DNA of 64,000 nt from assembly GCA_036850595.1 (NCBI GenBank), contig CM072160.1, positions 18,517,906-18,581,905 on the forward strand, in the 5' to 3' direction. A program made the position numbers and the translations under genes. The DNA comes from Rhyacichthys aspro (taxonomy: Eukaryota; Chordata; Actinopteri; Gobiiformes; Rhyacichthyidae). Positions within the stretch are counted from its first letter, which is position 1; every line of letters starts with the position of its first letter. Below, piece by piece: positions 53,081 to 64,000 of this stretch. Under the pieces are notes generated by a model. It made no database searches. It was given only the letters and a program-made list of their open reading frames with translations, and was not told the origin of the DNA.

Positions 53081-53360
53081 GGCATTTTAGCCATAGAAGT
53101 TAAGCATCATATTTTTACAGATGATAGGGCATTAGCCACCAAAGATTGGGTGTCAAAATGGTTATAGCAAATAGCCACCAAGTGACTACATAAGTGTGCT
53201 GTCAGTGAGTAAGTAGAGAACATTAGCGAGTGACTTGATATTTAACTGCTGTATTTATGCGGCCATTTACAGCCTGTTACTGGAGTTATACACAGATGGT
53301 TTTTCGGACCTGTGCTTCCTCATCAAAGACTGTTAATCTGAGATCTGCCTGACAAGATTA
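53060..53360. repeat. Dispersed repeat family A, copy 3
   Basis: Contains GTGCTGTCAGTGAGTAAGTA, GGAGTTATACACAGATGG and GGACCTGTGCTTCCTCATCA, matching 22850-23290 and 32160-32610 in order. Confidence 0.7.
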
Positions 53361-53503
53361 GCATATGTATTGCTAATGTTGCAAAACCTGCATCAAACAA
53401 ATAACTTGAGGTAACACACGCATACTGTGTTAGGACTCTAAAAAAACCTGTAGGTTATAGCTTCTTAGTATTATTGATCCATCTGCTAATGCTAAATTTT
53501 AGT

Positions 53504-53505
<2 letters not shown>

Positions 53506-53541
<36 letters not shown>
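53506..53541. repeat. (TA)n microsatellite, about 36 bp
   Basis: Uninterrupted TA dinucleotides. Confidence 0.95.
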
Positions 53542-53543
<2 letters not shown>

Positions 53544-55268
53544 GGTAAAATTTAAAAACTGTTCCTTTTAAGTAATGAGCACAGCTGACACAATCTTGTG
53601 CCATTATGAAATGTACTGCATAAGACAAATCACAGTTTTTTCCTCTGATACATTTTATTATGTCACAGGGTGAAGCCATAGATAATTTCATCTCTTATCT
53701 CCGTTCCTCTTTCTAAGAACATTCCTGATTGGCTAAAGTCTGACTAGGTTTGTACAATTGTACAAAAACAACTACAGTGTGTTAAATTATAACAGACCAT
53801 TTCACACCAAGTACAAATGCAGTGTACTTTTTCATAAGGCCAAGCTGAATTCAGTGTGACTATGGTTCACAGAAAGTGCCCTCTGCATGTTTCCAACTTA
53901 ATCTTTCCACAGATAAGCCAGTGTCCGTCGGAAGTATTTGGGAAATCAGTGACGAAATGATGGACTTTGCCTCCATAACTCAGCGAAGGGCTCCACTGTA
54001 CGGCCTCCAGCGTTAATGTGTTATCTGTTCTGATTCGACACTGTGCTTCTCTTGCAGATTGTGCTCTGTTGCATCACAGGCCCGCCCCCTGTTGCTGGTA
54101 ACGCTCTACAAGTGGAGAGGCTCCGGAAGTGGTGTTCATCAGAGAGAGAGAGAGAGATGTGTAGTATGGGCTCAGGCTGTGTTCAGACTAGAAAGAAAAC
54201 TGGTGAAAATCTGCAGTGACACAAACACGCTAAAAAGTTTTGTTTTCAAAAATATTAAAATCTGTGTTTTTGGGGTGTGTTCCCATGAAACAACACTGCA
54301 CCATAAAGGAATGGGATACTGAAACATCACCCTGAGTCAAAGGAGTCATTTACATAATCCCAAGACTCCACCACATTAAAAAAATATGTATACACAGCTG
54401 TTGAAAACGCTGGAGTACAAGTGCCATTGCTGTGGGGCACTGTGAACCCTGCTGTTGCTAATGCTGTAATGATTACACAAAAATAAGTCTAACGGCACTA
54501 GTCTGCTCCATAGATGTATTATACAAATGGACATAGGACCGCCCAGTTGCCAATTCCACCAGTGTTCACTCGAGGTGTTGTAGAAAATAATGCAAAACGG
54601 CCAATAAAGAATTTGACACAGGGGATGCCTAGTGTACACAGCAACTATAACTTCCAAATTGGTTGGATAATCTGAAGCTAGAAACAAAAAAACAAAACCT
54701 TGATATCACCGCTTTGTCCCATCTTTGAGTCCATCAGTCAGAACAGACTGCTGAGAATGTGACGACAGGTAAAACATGAGACCATAGTCTGCTCCTATGG
54801 CCTCACAATTATTTAAGCCTGGTGATAAACTTCAGTGTGGATATATACATCTAATAAAAATAGTATATGATTATGAGTTTTTGAAGAACAAAAACACAGT
54901 ATTTTGCATAATTTTTGTTGAGCCTTTAGATTTTACAACAACATTGCTGGGATAACCAATTCTGCAGCGTTTTCTTATTATTTGTATTGAATTATTTATT
55001 TTTTGTTTTTTTTGTTTTTTTTGTTTTGTTGAGTGAGAACCACACAATGTTGTACACAATGTATTTTTTTAATGTTTTTTTTTAATTGGGAAAAAAAACA
55101 TAAAATGCCATACCTAAGTTATGTCACATTATAGTGATTTTTATAAATTCACCTGTATTTCAGAAGCATAAGTCATTTGGCCCATGTATTTAGCTTATGC
55201 TCATATATTTTGACACATGTGCCAGCTCCAAAGAGACAGAAAAATCATTTCACTTATTAGCCCAGTGT

Positions 55269-55387
55269 GAGCGCAGCCTGCACTACTTTTTTTTTTGCAG
55301 CCTATTCACCTCAGCCGAATTCTTCATTTCTAATCAATGCTTTCCCCACTTGCACCTCACATCGATTCTAATTAATACCACAAGAAT
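55269..55387 (+). repeat. Duplicated non-coding block, copy 1
   Basis: Shares with 56836-56937 the phrases GCAGCCTG/CTCAGCCTG, ACTACTTTT, TTCTAATCAA, ACTTGCACCTC, CGATTCTAATTAAT/CGATTCTAATAAAT and CCACAAGAAT in the same order and spacing. It lies in a stretch without obvious transposon ends. Confidence 0.8.
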
Positions 55388-55599
55388 AAACAGTTACATA
55401 ACACACTCTGCCGCATTATGCTCCGGCTCAGTGCTCTCTCGTCCGTCTGATTATCAAACTCCAATATCTCTCCATTTATCCATCTATCAATACAACTCTC
55501 ATTCTTCCTCTACGTCCTTTTTGTTACTCCGAGAGGTTACTTCATGTCAACGCTCTGTCTCTTTAGAAGCTGTTACGTAATTTGTCTATTAGCGCAGGA

Positions 55600-56160
55600 A
55601 GTAGGACACTGTGAAGTACTGACCCCGAAACGCGTTGTAATTAATTTTGCCCTTTTCTGACGCTCGGTCCTAATCAACATTCAGCCCTTTGGAAGATTTG
55701 CTTGGAGAGTCAGCGTTTTTGACACATAGTTATTAATGCGCGTCCATCTGGCGGTGACAGGCCCTTCGCCGACCAGATGCACGTCCAGGTGGCCCGGTAA
55801 ACAAAGCATATCGTGTTTGGTCAGTCGGTGGGACGGGAGAGGAGCTCAGAGATGACTGGCTCTCCGCGGAACGAACGTTAGCCAATGACTAAGCCCTGGC
55901 CTCGCCCCGGCGTTTTTTTGGAAAAGCCTGGACCCCCCGACGGTGCCCCAGAATGCTTGTACAGTACTGCGTGTGGCTGTGATGCTTCATTGTGTAAGCT
56001 TTTCCTCCCGGGGCAGGGACATGTTTGCTTTTGCTGCTCCAAACACTCTGTACAGATTCCTGGGCCGGCGCGCACACAAAAACAGGCCGAACTTTCTGAA
56101 TTGTGTCATCGGAGTACTGACCTCTCCAGTGGTTGTGGTTAGACTTCACTGAATACAACT
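55600..56160. promoter_or_regulatory. GC-rich regulatory-looking block downstream of cog6
   Basis: Contains TTAATTAATTT-like and TTATTAATGCGC sites, a forkhead-type GTAAACAAAG (55797-55806), several CpGs and no recognisable protein despite overlapping open frames. Possible enhancer or undescribed promoter. Inference from composition and motifs only. Confidence 0.3.
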
Positions 56161-56618
56161 TGGTGGAATTCAGAGTTACTGGGCCATGTTAAATCGGGGT
56201 CAGACTTTACATAAACACATGAGAAGAAAAAATAAAGAAGAGTTCCTTGCCAAATGGTGATCCTTGTGTGGGATCTGTGACCTTTGTGAAATAAGAGGGT
56301 CAGTATAGGCTTACCATTGAGCTTATTAATGACTTATTGATATATATACTCAGCACTGATTAGACATTGGGAAGAAGGCAGAACTCGTTGGACAATGCAT
56401 ATTAAGTTTCCTGAGGAGCGGAATAGTACGAGTCAGGTGACCAAAAGGAGTTCAAGGCGTCCCCAAACAAGCACTGTAACTTTGATAACCTTTTGGTCTT
56501 TGGTACCTAATGAAAAACTTGTACAGTCTGTTGATTGTAATGACATGGAGATGAACTATTTTCATATTTCAAAATGAAAGAATCCTAAATGTTGTATGTT
56601 TTATTAAATACAAGTTAG

Positions 56619-56648
56619 GATTTATTTATTTATTTATTTATTTATTAT
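56619..56648. repeat. (ATTT)n microsatellite
   Basis: Successive TTTA units. A second such run is at 58528-58548. Confidence 0.9.
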
Positions 56649-56835
56649 TGCTGCCGATGGGGTCCACCCTCTTTTGTTCAACCCTATGCAACCTGCATAT
56701 ACTTACACAAAACACACACATTAGCAATGTATTGTTTTGTTCTTTCTGGCTTTCTCCAGTCAAATATTGTCACTGTCTTATTGAATTGTTTGTTTGTTTG
56801 TTCAAACATATGAATTGTGACTCAGAACCACTTTT

Positions 56836-56937
56836 GAGCTCAGCCTGGACTACTTTTCTTTGCTGCCCATTCTTTATTTCTAATCAAAGCTCTATTTACT
56901 TGCACCTCTCAGCGATTCTAATAAATGCCACAAGAAT
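56836..56937 (+). repeat. Duplicated non-coding block, copy 2
   Basis: Partner of 55269-55387, about 1.57 kb downstream and in the same orientation. The core TTTCTAATCAA...ACTTGCACCTC...CGATTCTAAT is almost unchanged, while flanks do not match. Confidence 0.8.
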
Positions 56938-57489
56938 CTACATCTTTCATTGGTTTTTCCTTGTGCTTGGTTACAAAATCACAACAAGTAACTGTGAGAA
57001 ACTTAAAAGATCACTCAATTAGCCTGCCCAAGTCTGGATCCCTGAGCACATGAGGCACAGAGAGCTATTTACACTCACAGAATAGAGAACATGTAACAAA
57101 TTCACCATGACTAACGCTTTTGTGAGTAATCCAACTGCTGTCAATCATTACTCACACACAGCGCTCTGTCTTCGCTCTCATTGGTCCTGGTGCCATGTTG
57201 CACTCTTCTTCTTCTTCTTCAAAGCAACACAGTCGCGTGACTCTCATCCTGAGCCAGAGAGACAACAGGGCTGGGCCATAGGAGTAAAAAGAAAAGCCCC
57301 GACTGAACGCTCCGGTTTGTTCTTGTCACCGGGTCAGGGCCACAAACCTGCTCACTTCACTTTGATGTCCTGTTCAGGGACAGTAAACAAACACCAGCGG
57401 GAGGACATGCTCACTTTTGGTTTTCGGAATGGAAAGAGTCAATTACAGGAAACAACAGGCGTGAGAGCAAAAGCGAATGTAACTTCAGG

Positions 57490-57900
57490 AGGGCTGAAAC
57501 AACTAATCGGATAAATAAATTATAATTGATTATTAAAATCATCGTCAGCTTATTGAATAATTGATTAATCTCTATCTCTGAAACGTGCCATGTTCTGAGA
57601 GAAGAGGTTTTATTACCTAGACGGAGCAGTAAATCCACAGAAACAGTAAAAGAGATGTACGTTTTGTGTTTTTGATAAAAATTACATCTTTATGTGGATA
57701 TGCTTTATCCACAAGTCCTGTGGTGCACTGTAGGTTCATCTGGTTCAGACTTTGTAAAAATATATGTGATTTTGTTGTTGTATTATCATTAGTTTTAAAG
57801 ATGAACAATAAAACACAAAGTTTTTGACCACTTTGTTAGCTCTAATTGAAAAAAATAATCAGATTAATCTATTATGGAGATAACCGTTAGTTGCAGCCCT
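57490..57900. mobile_element. Terminal-inverted-repeat (hAT-like) non-autonomous transposon
   Basis: Left end AGGGCTGAAACAACTAATCG and right end GTTAGTTGCAGCCCT are inverted repeats, with TTATAATTGATTATTAAAAT and AATCAGATTAATCTATTAT inside. This is the familiar fish AGGGCTGCAACTAACG element. The flanks AACTTCAG (57481-57488) and AACTCCAG (57902-57909) look like an 8-base target duplication with one change. Confidence 0.8.
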
Positions 57901-58634
57901 AAACTCCAGTACTTATAGCTATAATTAAGGTAATGATAAACATAAGTAACTTTAGCATCACAAATAATTGCTCACCCTGTGCTTGCGACAACAAATAGGA
58001 AATGTGTTTGGCTTAAATCACCTGCACAAAAGATCAGAGTTTCACAGGTGCAGTTGTTAACTGGCTAACACTGGAATCATTTACAACAGAGTTTAAAGCT
58101 GATTTCATTCATAGCACTGTCCTCATTTAAAAATTCATTACAAACTATCATCAGAGATCATTGCAAAAGCTTTGGGCTGCTTCCCTTTTTAACATATGGC
58201 ACTGTATATAAAGATATATACTGTACATATTGCACTTTATTACAAATAGTGATTGTATTGTTTGTGTGGATTGTCTTCTGTTTCGTCTTGTGTCTTTGTG
58301 ATGCTCCTTTGCAGCTCATCATTGTAAATGAGAACTGGCTCTCATTGAACTTATCTGGTTATCTGGTTTAATACAAAAAGACAACAGTGCTAATCCCAGA
58401 TGCTAATGTTTTATTTGATGGTTTTTGTTTTTTTTTACCTGAACAGGACATAGATCAGATGAGTTCTGTGGTTCTACTGTACAACAATGAGATCTCCAGT
58501 TGAAACTTTTGTTTGCTGTAGTTTTATTTATTTATTTATTTATTTATTATATAAAGCATTATTATTAGTATTTATTTATTTTTCAGCCCCGTGTAACTTT
58601 TCGAGTAGAGGACGAAGATCTCTCTTTGTGCAAC

Positions 58635-58925
58635 TGCCCCCCCCGACAATTTTTTTTTTAGGAAAAAAAAAGAGACCACCCCTTCTGCAAAAAAAGGGGG
58701 GTTTTTTTTTTTTTTTTTTAAAAAAAAATTTTGGCGGGGGGGTTCTTTTGGGTTTATTTTTTTTTTTTATTTCTTCTACCTTATTTAAGTTAATTTGTTA
58801 TGTCAGATAGGTATGTGCTAATCTAAAGCTAGTTAAGAGTTAGTATAAGCGCCAAAACCACAATAGGGATATGTGGCTGTGACAAAAAAGTAAAAAATTA
58901 AAAAAAAAAAAAATTTTTTTTTATT
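58635..58925. other. Homopolymer-laden stretch, suspect consensus
   Basis: Runs of C (about 9), T, A, G and T follow each other with little unique sequence (58635-58770), and an A run meets a T run at about 58897-58923. This is unlike the rest of the window and may reflect sequencing or assembly error. Confidence 0.6.
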
Positions 58926-59901
58926 TCCGCTACAATAAAACAATTCAAACCACTGTGCTCCTTATAGTTAAAATTATTATAACATTATGATATAGCCCCC
59001 TCTTTGAATATGCCTTTGTATGAGGTAAGTATGACCGCATATAAACAATAACAACAACATACAACTGTCCTATCAAGTATTTAACAGAGGCAAAAATTCA
59101 AAAGTATCTACGGAGGTCCTGCCTAGTTGTGCACATTTGCCGTACAGCAGAGAAGTGCCCAGATGTTGTGTGCATGTGAACGTGCTTTGATCCGGAGGTG
59201 TGGTTGCGCAGAAACAGCACTAGAGGCCTGGGAGCAGAACCAGAGAGAGCCCAAGTTACTGAATAACTCAGAGCAGCAGCCCACACTCACCTTTCCCCTA
59301 ATAGCCCTTCACCTTCCAGCCACGTGAAGCAGGCCTGGATACTGACTCCCCACAGTGTGCTCTCACATACACTCTCACTCTTTCTCACACCCAGACGGCT
59401 TATCCTGCTGCACGGATCAGGGCTGCACACATTCAGAGTCAAGACAAAATTTCTCCCAGCTGCAGAAAAGTATAAATAATAGTGGAATAAGGGTGTTTTC
59501 TCACCTGAAAGTCTAACACAAATTATTACACATTATTTGTTTTGTTCGGTAACTTTTGGAGTTCGTATGTTTTCCTATCTGTCACTTCCTGCGTTTGGTG
59601 TGAAAGTCTGAATTATCGCTAAAGCATACTACAACACTGTTTCGTAGCTGACAGAGACCACCTCTTGTTGACAGTTGGGGGGAACCCAGGTTTTTGCATC
59701 TGACACTTTGGTTCAGTCCAGATGGGAAAGTCCTTACCTTGTGCAGCAGATTTGAGAATTCACAAAATCACAAAAATCCATCTTGCACTGCTCCAAGTAA
59801 AGTGTCCACGGCCGGACCAGCTGTGACAGTTAAGGGCGTGTTTTAGGTTTGATGATGTAGCAACCAGTTTACTGTTTCTAATGTAAACAACATGGCGTTG
59901 G

Positions 59902-60167
59902 GTAACACTTTATAATAACTCACACAATAAAACAGTAGCTAAGCATTAATAGATGTGTAATAAACAATAAATAAATTAATCAATAAACTATTTATAGACA
60001 TATATTTATAATTATACATGGGTTTATTGAAGACTAAAACATAATCATGTTTATAGCGTAATTGTGATTATTAAGGTTGGATTAATGCTTTGTAAATGAT
60101 GAAGGGTTAATTAAGTTGTTACAAATACTTAACTAATTCTTAATAGTGTGAGTTATTCTAGTGTTAC
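59902..60167. mobile_element. Terminal-inverted-repeat MITE, about 266 bp
   Basis: The left end GTAACACTTTATAATAACTC and the reverse complement of the right end (GTAACACTAGAATAACTCAC) agree at most positions over about 25 bases. The interior is AT-rich and without an ORF. The target duplication is not clear. Confidence 0.75.
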
Positions 60168-61279
60168 TGCTCTGATTGGATTAAACAGTGGTCACTCAGA
60201 GATGATACGGGGAGATAAGGGGAGAGGGAAGATGAGTTGACCAGTTGGAGTGGGGCAAGATCCTGTTCAATACCTTTTCTCTCAAAAATACATTTAACAT
60301 ATTAACTGGATAGCCAAAAACAACCCCTATTTCATATTCATTTCAAAACAAAAGCTCAAGTGTAGAATTTAACACACATCTTAATACAGTATGTAGTTAA
60401 GGACATTTCACTACAGCACATTTAAAATATTAGACATGGTTAATACATGAACGTATACAATGATTAAATAACAGAAAATTGTGTCGAACTTCTCACAGTG
60501 AGAATATGTTAAATATTTGACTCTCCAAGTACCACCTACTCTTCCGTATTATTACTACAGCTTATCACTGGTCATATACAAGTGAATGCATCAGCAAAAG
60601 TAGGACTAAAACAATGGTTAAACCTGGACTAAAGCCATTACTAAACTTTATTTATTTTTATTATAATAGTCCATGAACCACAGATATTTTTGCATTTCTA
60701 TACCAAAAATAAATACTCCAAGACCCTCCCTCTAAGTAACACTCAAAAAAACCTGAGTACCTGCAATGGTATTCGTTCCACCGTCATTCACCAGGGCATC
60801 TGTTTTTTGTGGTTAGCTATTGAAAATGAATGAATGTCTGACAATATTACAATAAGAATACATTCCACTGATGATCCGGGCCAGATAATACAATAGATTA
60901 TGTTGGATAAAGTGAGATGACTCAACCCTTAACCCATAAGACATCACTCAGGTGGACACTACTCAAAACCTTATTACAACACGCCCATGAAGATGTACAA
61001 AAATAGAAACACTTTAAATCTGGTCCGTCCTGAATAGAAAACGCAATATAAGACTCTAAACATGGTACATAGCGTCGTTATGTAACTGTGCAGACCAACA
61101 CTACAGCGTTCTGGTCAAGTATGTACATTTAGAAAAAATAAATCCAGGCATTTTTTTTTTAAATGCAACTACAAAAGCACAAGAATGATGTACGGTTATG
61201 TTTGGACGGAGAAATGAGTGGGAATGTACCCATGTGTCAGCAGAAAGCCACTCCCTCCCATTGTAGCGGCCGCATGAGT

Positions 61280-61620
61280 AAGTTGTAAATGGAAAGTCTG
61301 AGTCACAACGCGCAACAATAATATTTAGTATGAGTGGGCCTTCGGAGCGCTGTGCAGAAGGTAGGCTGCAGTAGATGAGTGATTAGTGGCTTAAAGCAGA
61401 CTGGGAGTGTCCGCGACCAAACCTGTGCCCTGACATCATTAATCCGACCTACGCCAGACTGGTTAAAAGGGAGGTCCCGCTCCGAGACGCGCTGCTAATT
61501 CAGCCCAGCTCCTGCCAGACTCCATGAAGAGTCCTTCATCACATGGGCGTGACCGGGTGCTTTCCCTCCAAGGCCTCGTCAAGCAGAATGAAAAGAGGAG
61601 TGCGCATTCTCACACTACAG
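61280..61620. promoter_or_regulatory. Candidate conserved non-coding element
   Basis: GC-richer, non-repetitive block with a TAATCC bicoid/Otx-type core near 61440 and GCTAATTCAG near 61493. No coding signature. Conservation was not tested. Confidence 0.25.
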
Positions 61621-62639
61621 GGTGCATTCTAACACGTCATTACATTCTTTGTATAGAAATGAAATATTGTAGTGAAGGGAGGTAGGCTCTGTGGCAAGAC
61701 GCCGGAGGAAAATAGGGCAAAGGCTGCGGTGCGGTATATGGCGCAGTACAGAATTAAGGGCAAAGACATAAATGTGACGTTTTGTGTCTGTGTACGTCAA
61801 TGGATTTGGGATAAAACTGTCAAGTAGCCATAAGCATTTCAATGTGAATCTTTTTTTTTCTTTTCTCTAATGGCACATGCTTAATTCCAGAGTTTGACAA
61901 TAATTTACTTCTTGGAAATAGTTTTTGACACAACTGGGTTTTCTTAAGCAATGGAAAAATCTAAGCTTGCATTTAACATATGTGTATCAAACTGCTTTCT
62001 CTTTTTTTCCTTTTTAACTTTTAACAATTTACCAATCTTTTTATTCAATTATTTATTTTCTTACTCATGTTAGATGAAAAGGTTTTTTGAAAAATCATGT
62101 GTACGTAGGTTTGAGGTGAACCCAGATACCTTGTCAACAAACCTAAATAATAAAACGAATGAATAAAAATATTGCTAGATCTTTAAAAGTAAAAAAATAA
62201 TTTAAAAAAATGAGTCAAGAGCTCTTTCCAAGAAGTAGACTATTGTCAGAGTCTTTTCTTGAGTATGTCCTGGATGACTGAGAACCTTCCCAGATACTCA
62301 TATTAGATGTACATTTCAGTTCAAATCGTTAGCAAAGCTATTTAGAAATGTGTTAAATGACAGTGGAGATCCTGTTCACCAGTGGCGGGCCGTGAATTTC
62401 ATTTTTGCATTTGATTTAGTTTTCATCTGTTGAAATCCTCTATAGTAAAGTAAAGTGCATATCATCATAAAGTCTGTTTTTTTCCACAAATGATTCCTTT
62501 ATTGTTTAAATTTCACTTTTGTCGTTCCTGTCTGTTCAAGGATTAGACATTTCTCACCTTTTCTCTAAATCACAGGCTCTTGCTTTCTGCAACTATTATT
62601 CAGTTTTGCAACTATTATTCAGTTTTGACAAATATTATT

Positions 62640-62700
62640 CAGTTTTGACAAATGCTAACACAGTCCACAGTGGGCCATGGCCTGGGCCCGTCTGCTGTTT
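62640..62700. repeat. Dispersed repeat family B, fragment
   Basis: Retains AAATGCTAACA, GTCCACAGTGGGCCATGG and a CTGGGCC end, matching the same section of 23720-23940. Confidence 0.45.
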
Positions 62701-63339
62701 ATTTTTAAATGTGGTGTTAACTGAAACAAACAGGCGTAAGGTGTAGTTTTAAAGAAGAGCACCAAAAAACAAGCTCTGAAAAATAAGAGAAATATCACAA
62801 AAATAAAATTAGCTCATGTACAGATGTCTAAAAAGATATTAAAAAAATACACTGAAAACTAAATTTTCTCAAATGTGTGAATGAAATAGCCCATGTAAGT
62901 AGGCCTACCTACAAAACAGGTACCCCCTATTAAGTGGATTTTGTATTTTTTTGTATTTTTTTCTTTATTCTGTCATATGTAAATACACATTTTTTGGCAG
63001 TTTTATGAAGTGGAGGCACAACAACAACTAAAATCTAAAAATGCTCCAAAATGAATTAGGCCATATGCACAATCATGTAATTTTGTAATACATACACTCA
63101 CTGAAGTAGTCATACTTAAAAGTCTGTGCCAGCAAACTAAACAGCAGGTTGTACAATGAGTTACATATAAATTAGTCATGCAATCCTATTTACAATGACT
63201 AAATCTGCTTCCTTTTATATTATGTTACATCATAACTTCTGTACTGTATAATTTTGTACTCCTTGTTCATTATATCCATGTGCATATTTACCTAAGATGT
63301 GCACATATAAGCCAGTAATCAAATTCCAAATTGACTAAT

Positions 63340-63660
63340 GCCTCTCTGAATCACAGCTCTGTGGCCAGACTCACGTTCGTGGTGTTGACTCAGAAAATGA
63401 ATCACGGAACCTGCAGAGAGCCCAGATCATCTGAGCAGCTGTCCCAACAAGCCGAGGGGCCCTGGAGCGGGGCCGGGGGCCAGATTGGGCCCTGTTTTCA
63501 CTGGGGAGGGGAGCGCAGAGTGGAGGGAGTGCGAGAGAGATGTGAAAACTTTCCACAGCTTTTCAAGTTTGGAGATCATGGAACCGAATCAAACGCATGC
63601 AGAGAAAACAAGATCTGTGTATCCAAAAAAGCAGAGCGCGGCTGTTGTTATTGAGCGAGT
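63340..63660. promoter_or_regulatory. GC-rich block near right edge
   Basis: GC-rich with overlapping frames on both strands (107, 61 and 140 codons) but no recognisable protein, start context or splice arrangement. Possible regulatory block or edge of a gene beyond the window. Confidence 0.2.
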
Positions 63661-64000
63661 GGCATGGTGGGTAACGCTCCAGCCATTTCCTCCCATTCAT
63701 ACTCTCAAAGGTCCTGACTTTCTCTTAAGTGATATCTTGGCTCTGACTCACGAAGGGCTCCAGGTCGACCAAGAAGTAGGAAGCTGCGTCGGAGCTGAAA
63801 GAGGAAATCACAGTAGGAAGTTAGATAAAGTTCAAGAATGGAGTATAGGCCGTCACCAAAACACTTTGTCACTTGTCCTGCATTGTGATTTATGGGCTGT
63901 TTTTTAACTTGAAGCAAGGACATATTTATACCCTCAAGTACCCCGGGGCACTGAGGTCTGAAGTCCTCCCCTGCTCTCCCCTGCTCTTCTGTTTTCAGAT

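Larger units (their letters stand above)
48416..64000. other. Intergenic region downstream of cog6
   Basis: No gene recognised on either strand. The contents are microsatellites, SINE and terminal-inverted-repeat elements, dispersed repeat families, a duplicated non-coding block, several GC-richer blocks listed separately, and a suspect homopolymer stretch. Sequence from 49.4 to 51.2 kb, 54.1 to 55.2 kb and 60.2 to 61.2 kb showed nothing specific. Confidence 0.75.

Noticed and set aside
55197..55580. 127-codon plus-strand ORF downstream of cog6
   Set aside because: It overlaps the duplicated non-coding block, and the second copy is not open in a matching way.
57107..57514. 135-codon plus-strand ORF
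   Set aside because: Runs into the end of a terminal-inverted-repeat element; no protein family recognised.
63485..63907. 140-codon plus-strand ORF near the right edge
   Set aside because: GC-driven; overlapping frames open on both strands; nothing recognised.
1..64000. Retroviral or LINE coding sequence, or DNA transposase
   Set aside because: No reverse transcriptase, integrase, gag or transposase motif was seen in any listed frame.

Overview
The window is vertebrate nuclear DNA, almost certainly from a teleost fish. It is AT-rich and intron-rich, with small exons flanked by GT..AG splice sites. It is full of short non-autonomous DNA transposons, tRNA-derived SINE pieces and microsatellites typical of fish. 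There are no operons, no bacterial-style genes and no complete transposase or reverse transcriptase. Two protein-coding genes can be supported: lhfpl6 (LHFP, minus strand, partial) and cog6 (plus strand, complete). They sit head to head, as LHFPL6 and COG6 do on human chromosome 13.

Region 1 to about 13.65 kb: the 5' part of lhfpl6 on the minus strand. One coding exon (12231-11847) encodes the first 128 residues of this four-pass membrane protein. A CpG-rich block at about 13.25-13.65 kb is the likely promoter and non-coding first exon. The rest of the left arm (1-11846) is intron 2. It holds tandem duplications at 6.03-6.94, 10.0-10.62 and 11.37-11.79 kb, a 41-bp-arm inverted repeat at 1.4-1.54 kb, and one unexplained ORF next to an acceptor-like site (2275-2751). 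The remaining lhfpl6 exons were not found and should lie beyond position 1.

Region about 13.65-15.2 kb: the divergent intergenic spacer, with a 26-base poly-C run. Region 15.25-48.04 kb: complete cog6. All 19 coding exons could be placed with GT..AG junctions and consistent phases. They give a 1959-nt reading frame (652 residues plus stop), close in length to human COG6 (657). COG6 is a subunit of the conserved oligomeric Golgi tethering complex. Intron 4 is 11.1 kb and holds several GC-richer blocks that may be conserved non-coding elements. The other introns hold dispersed repeats.

Region about 48.4-64 kb: no gene recognised. It holds a cog6 3' UTR, copies of several repeat families, at least two terminal-inverted-repeat elements (57.49-57.90 and 59.90-60.17 kb), a SINE cluster at 51.2-51.4 kb, and several GC-richer regulatory-looking blocks. 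These include a non-coding block present twice, 1.57 kb apart (55.27 and 56.84 kb). A homopolymer-laden stretch at 58.63-58.93 kb looks like poor consensus sequence.

I did not find a previously undescribed multi-gene system. The points most worth a second look are a (TG)11 microsatellite replacing the polypyrimidine tract in front of cog6 exon 7, decoy splice donors carried in a tandem repeat beside the lhfpl6 exon 2 donor, the duplicated non-coding block downstream of cog6, and a near-palindromic motif repeated four times around the cog6 3' end. Repeat and conservation claims rest on reading by eye; no search was run.
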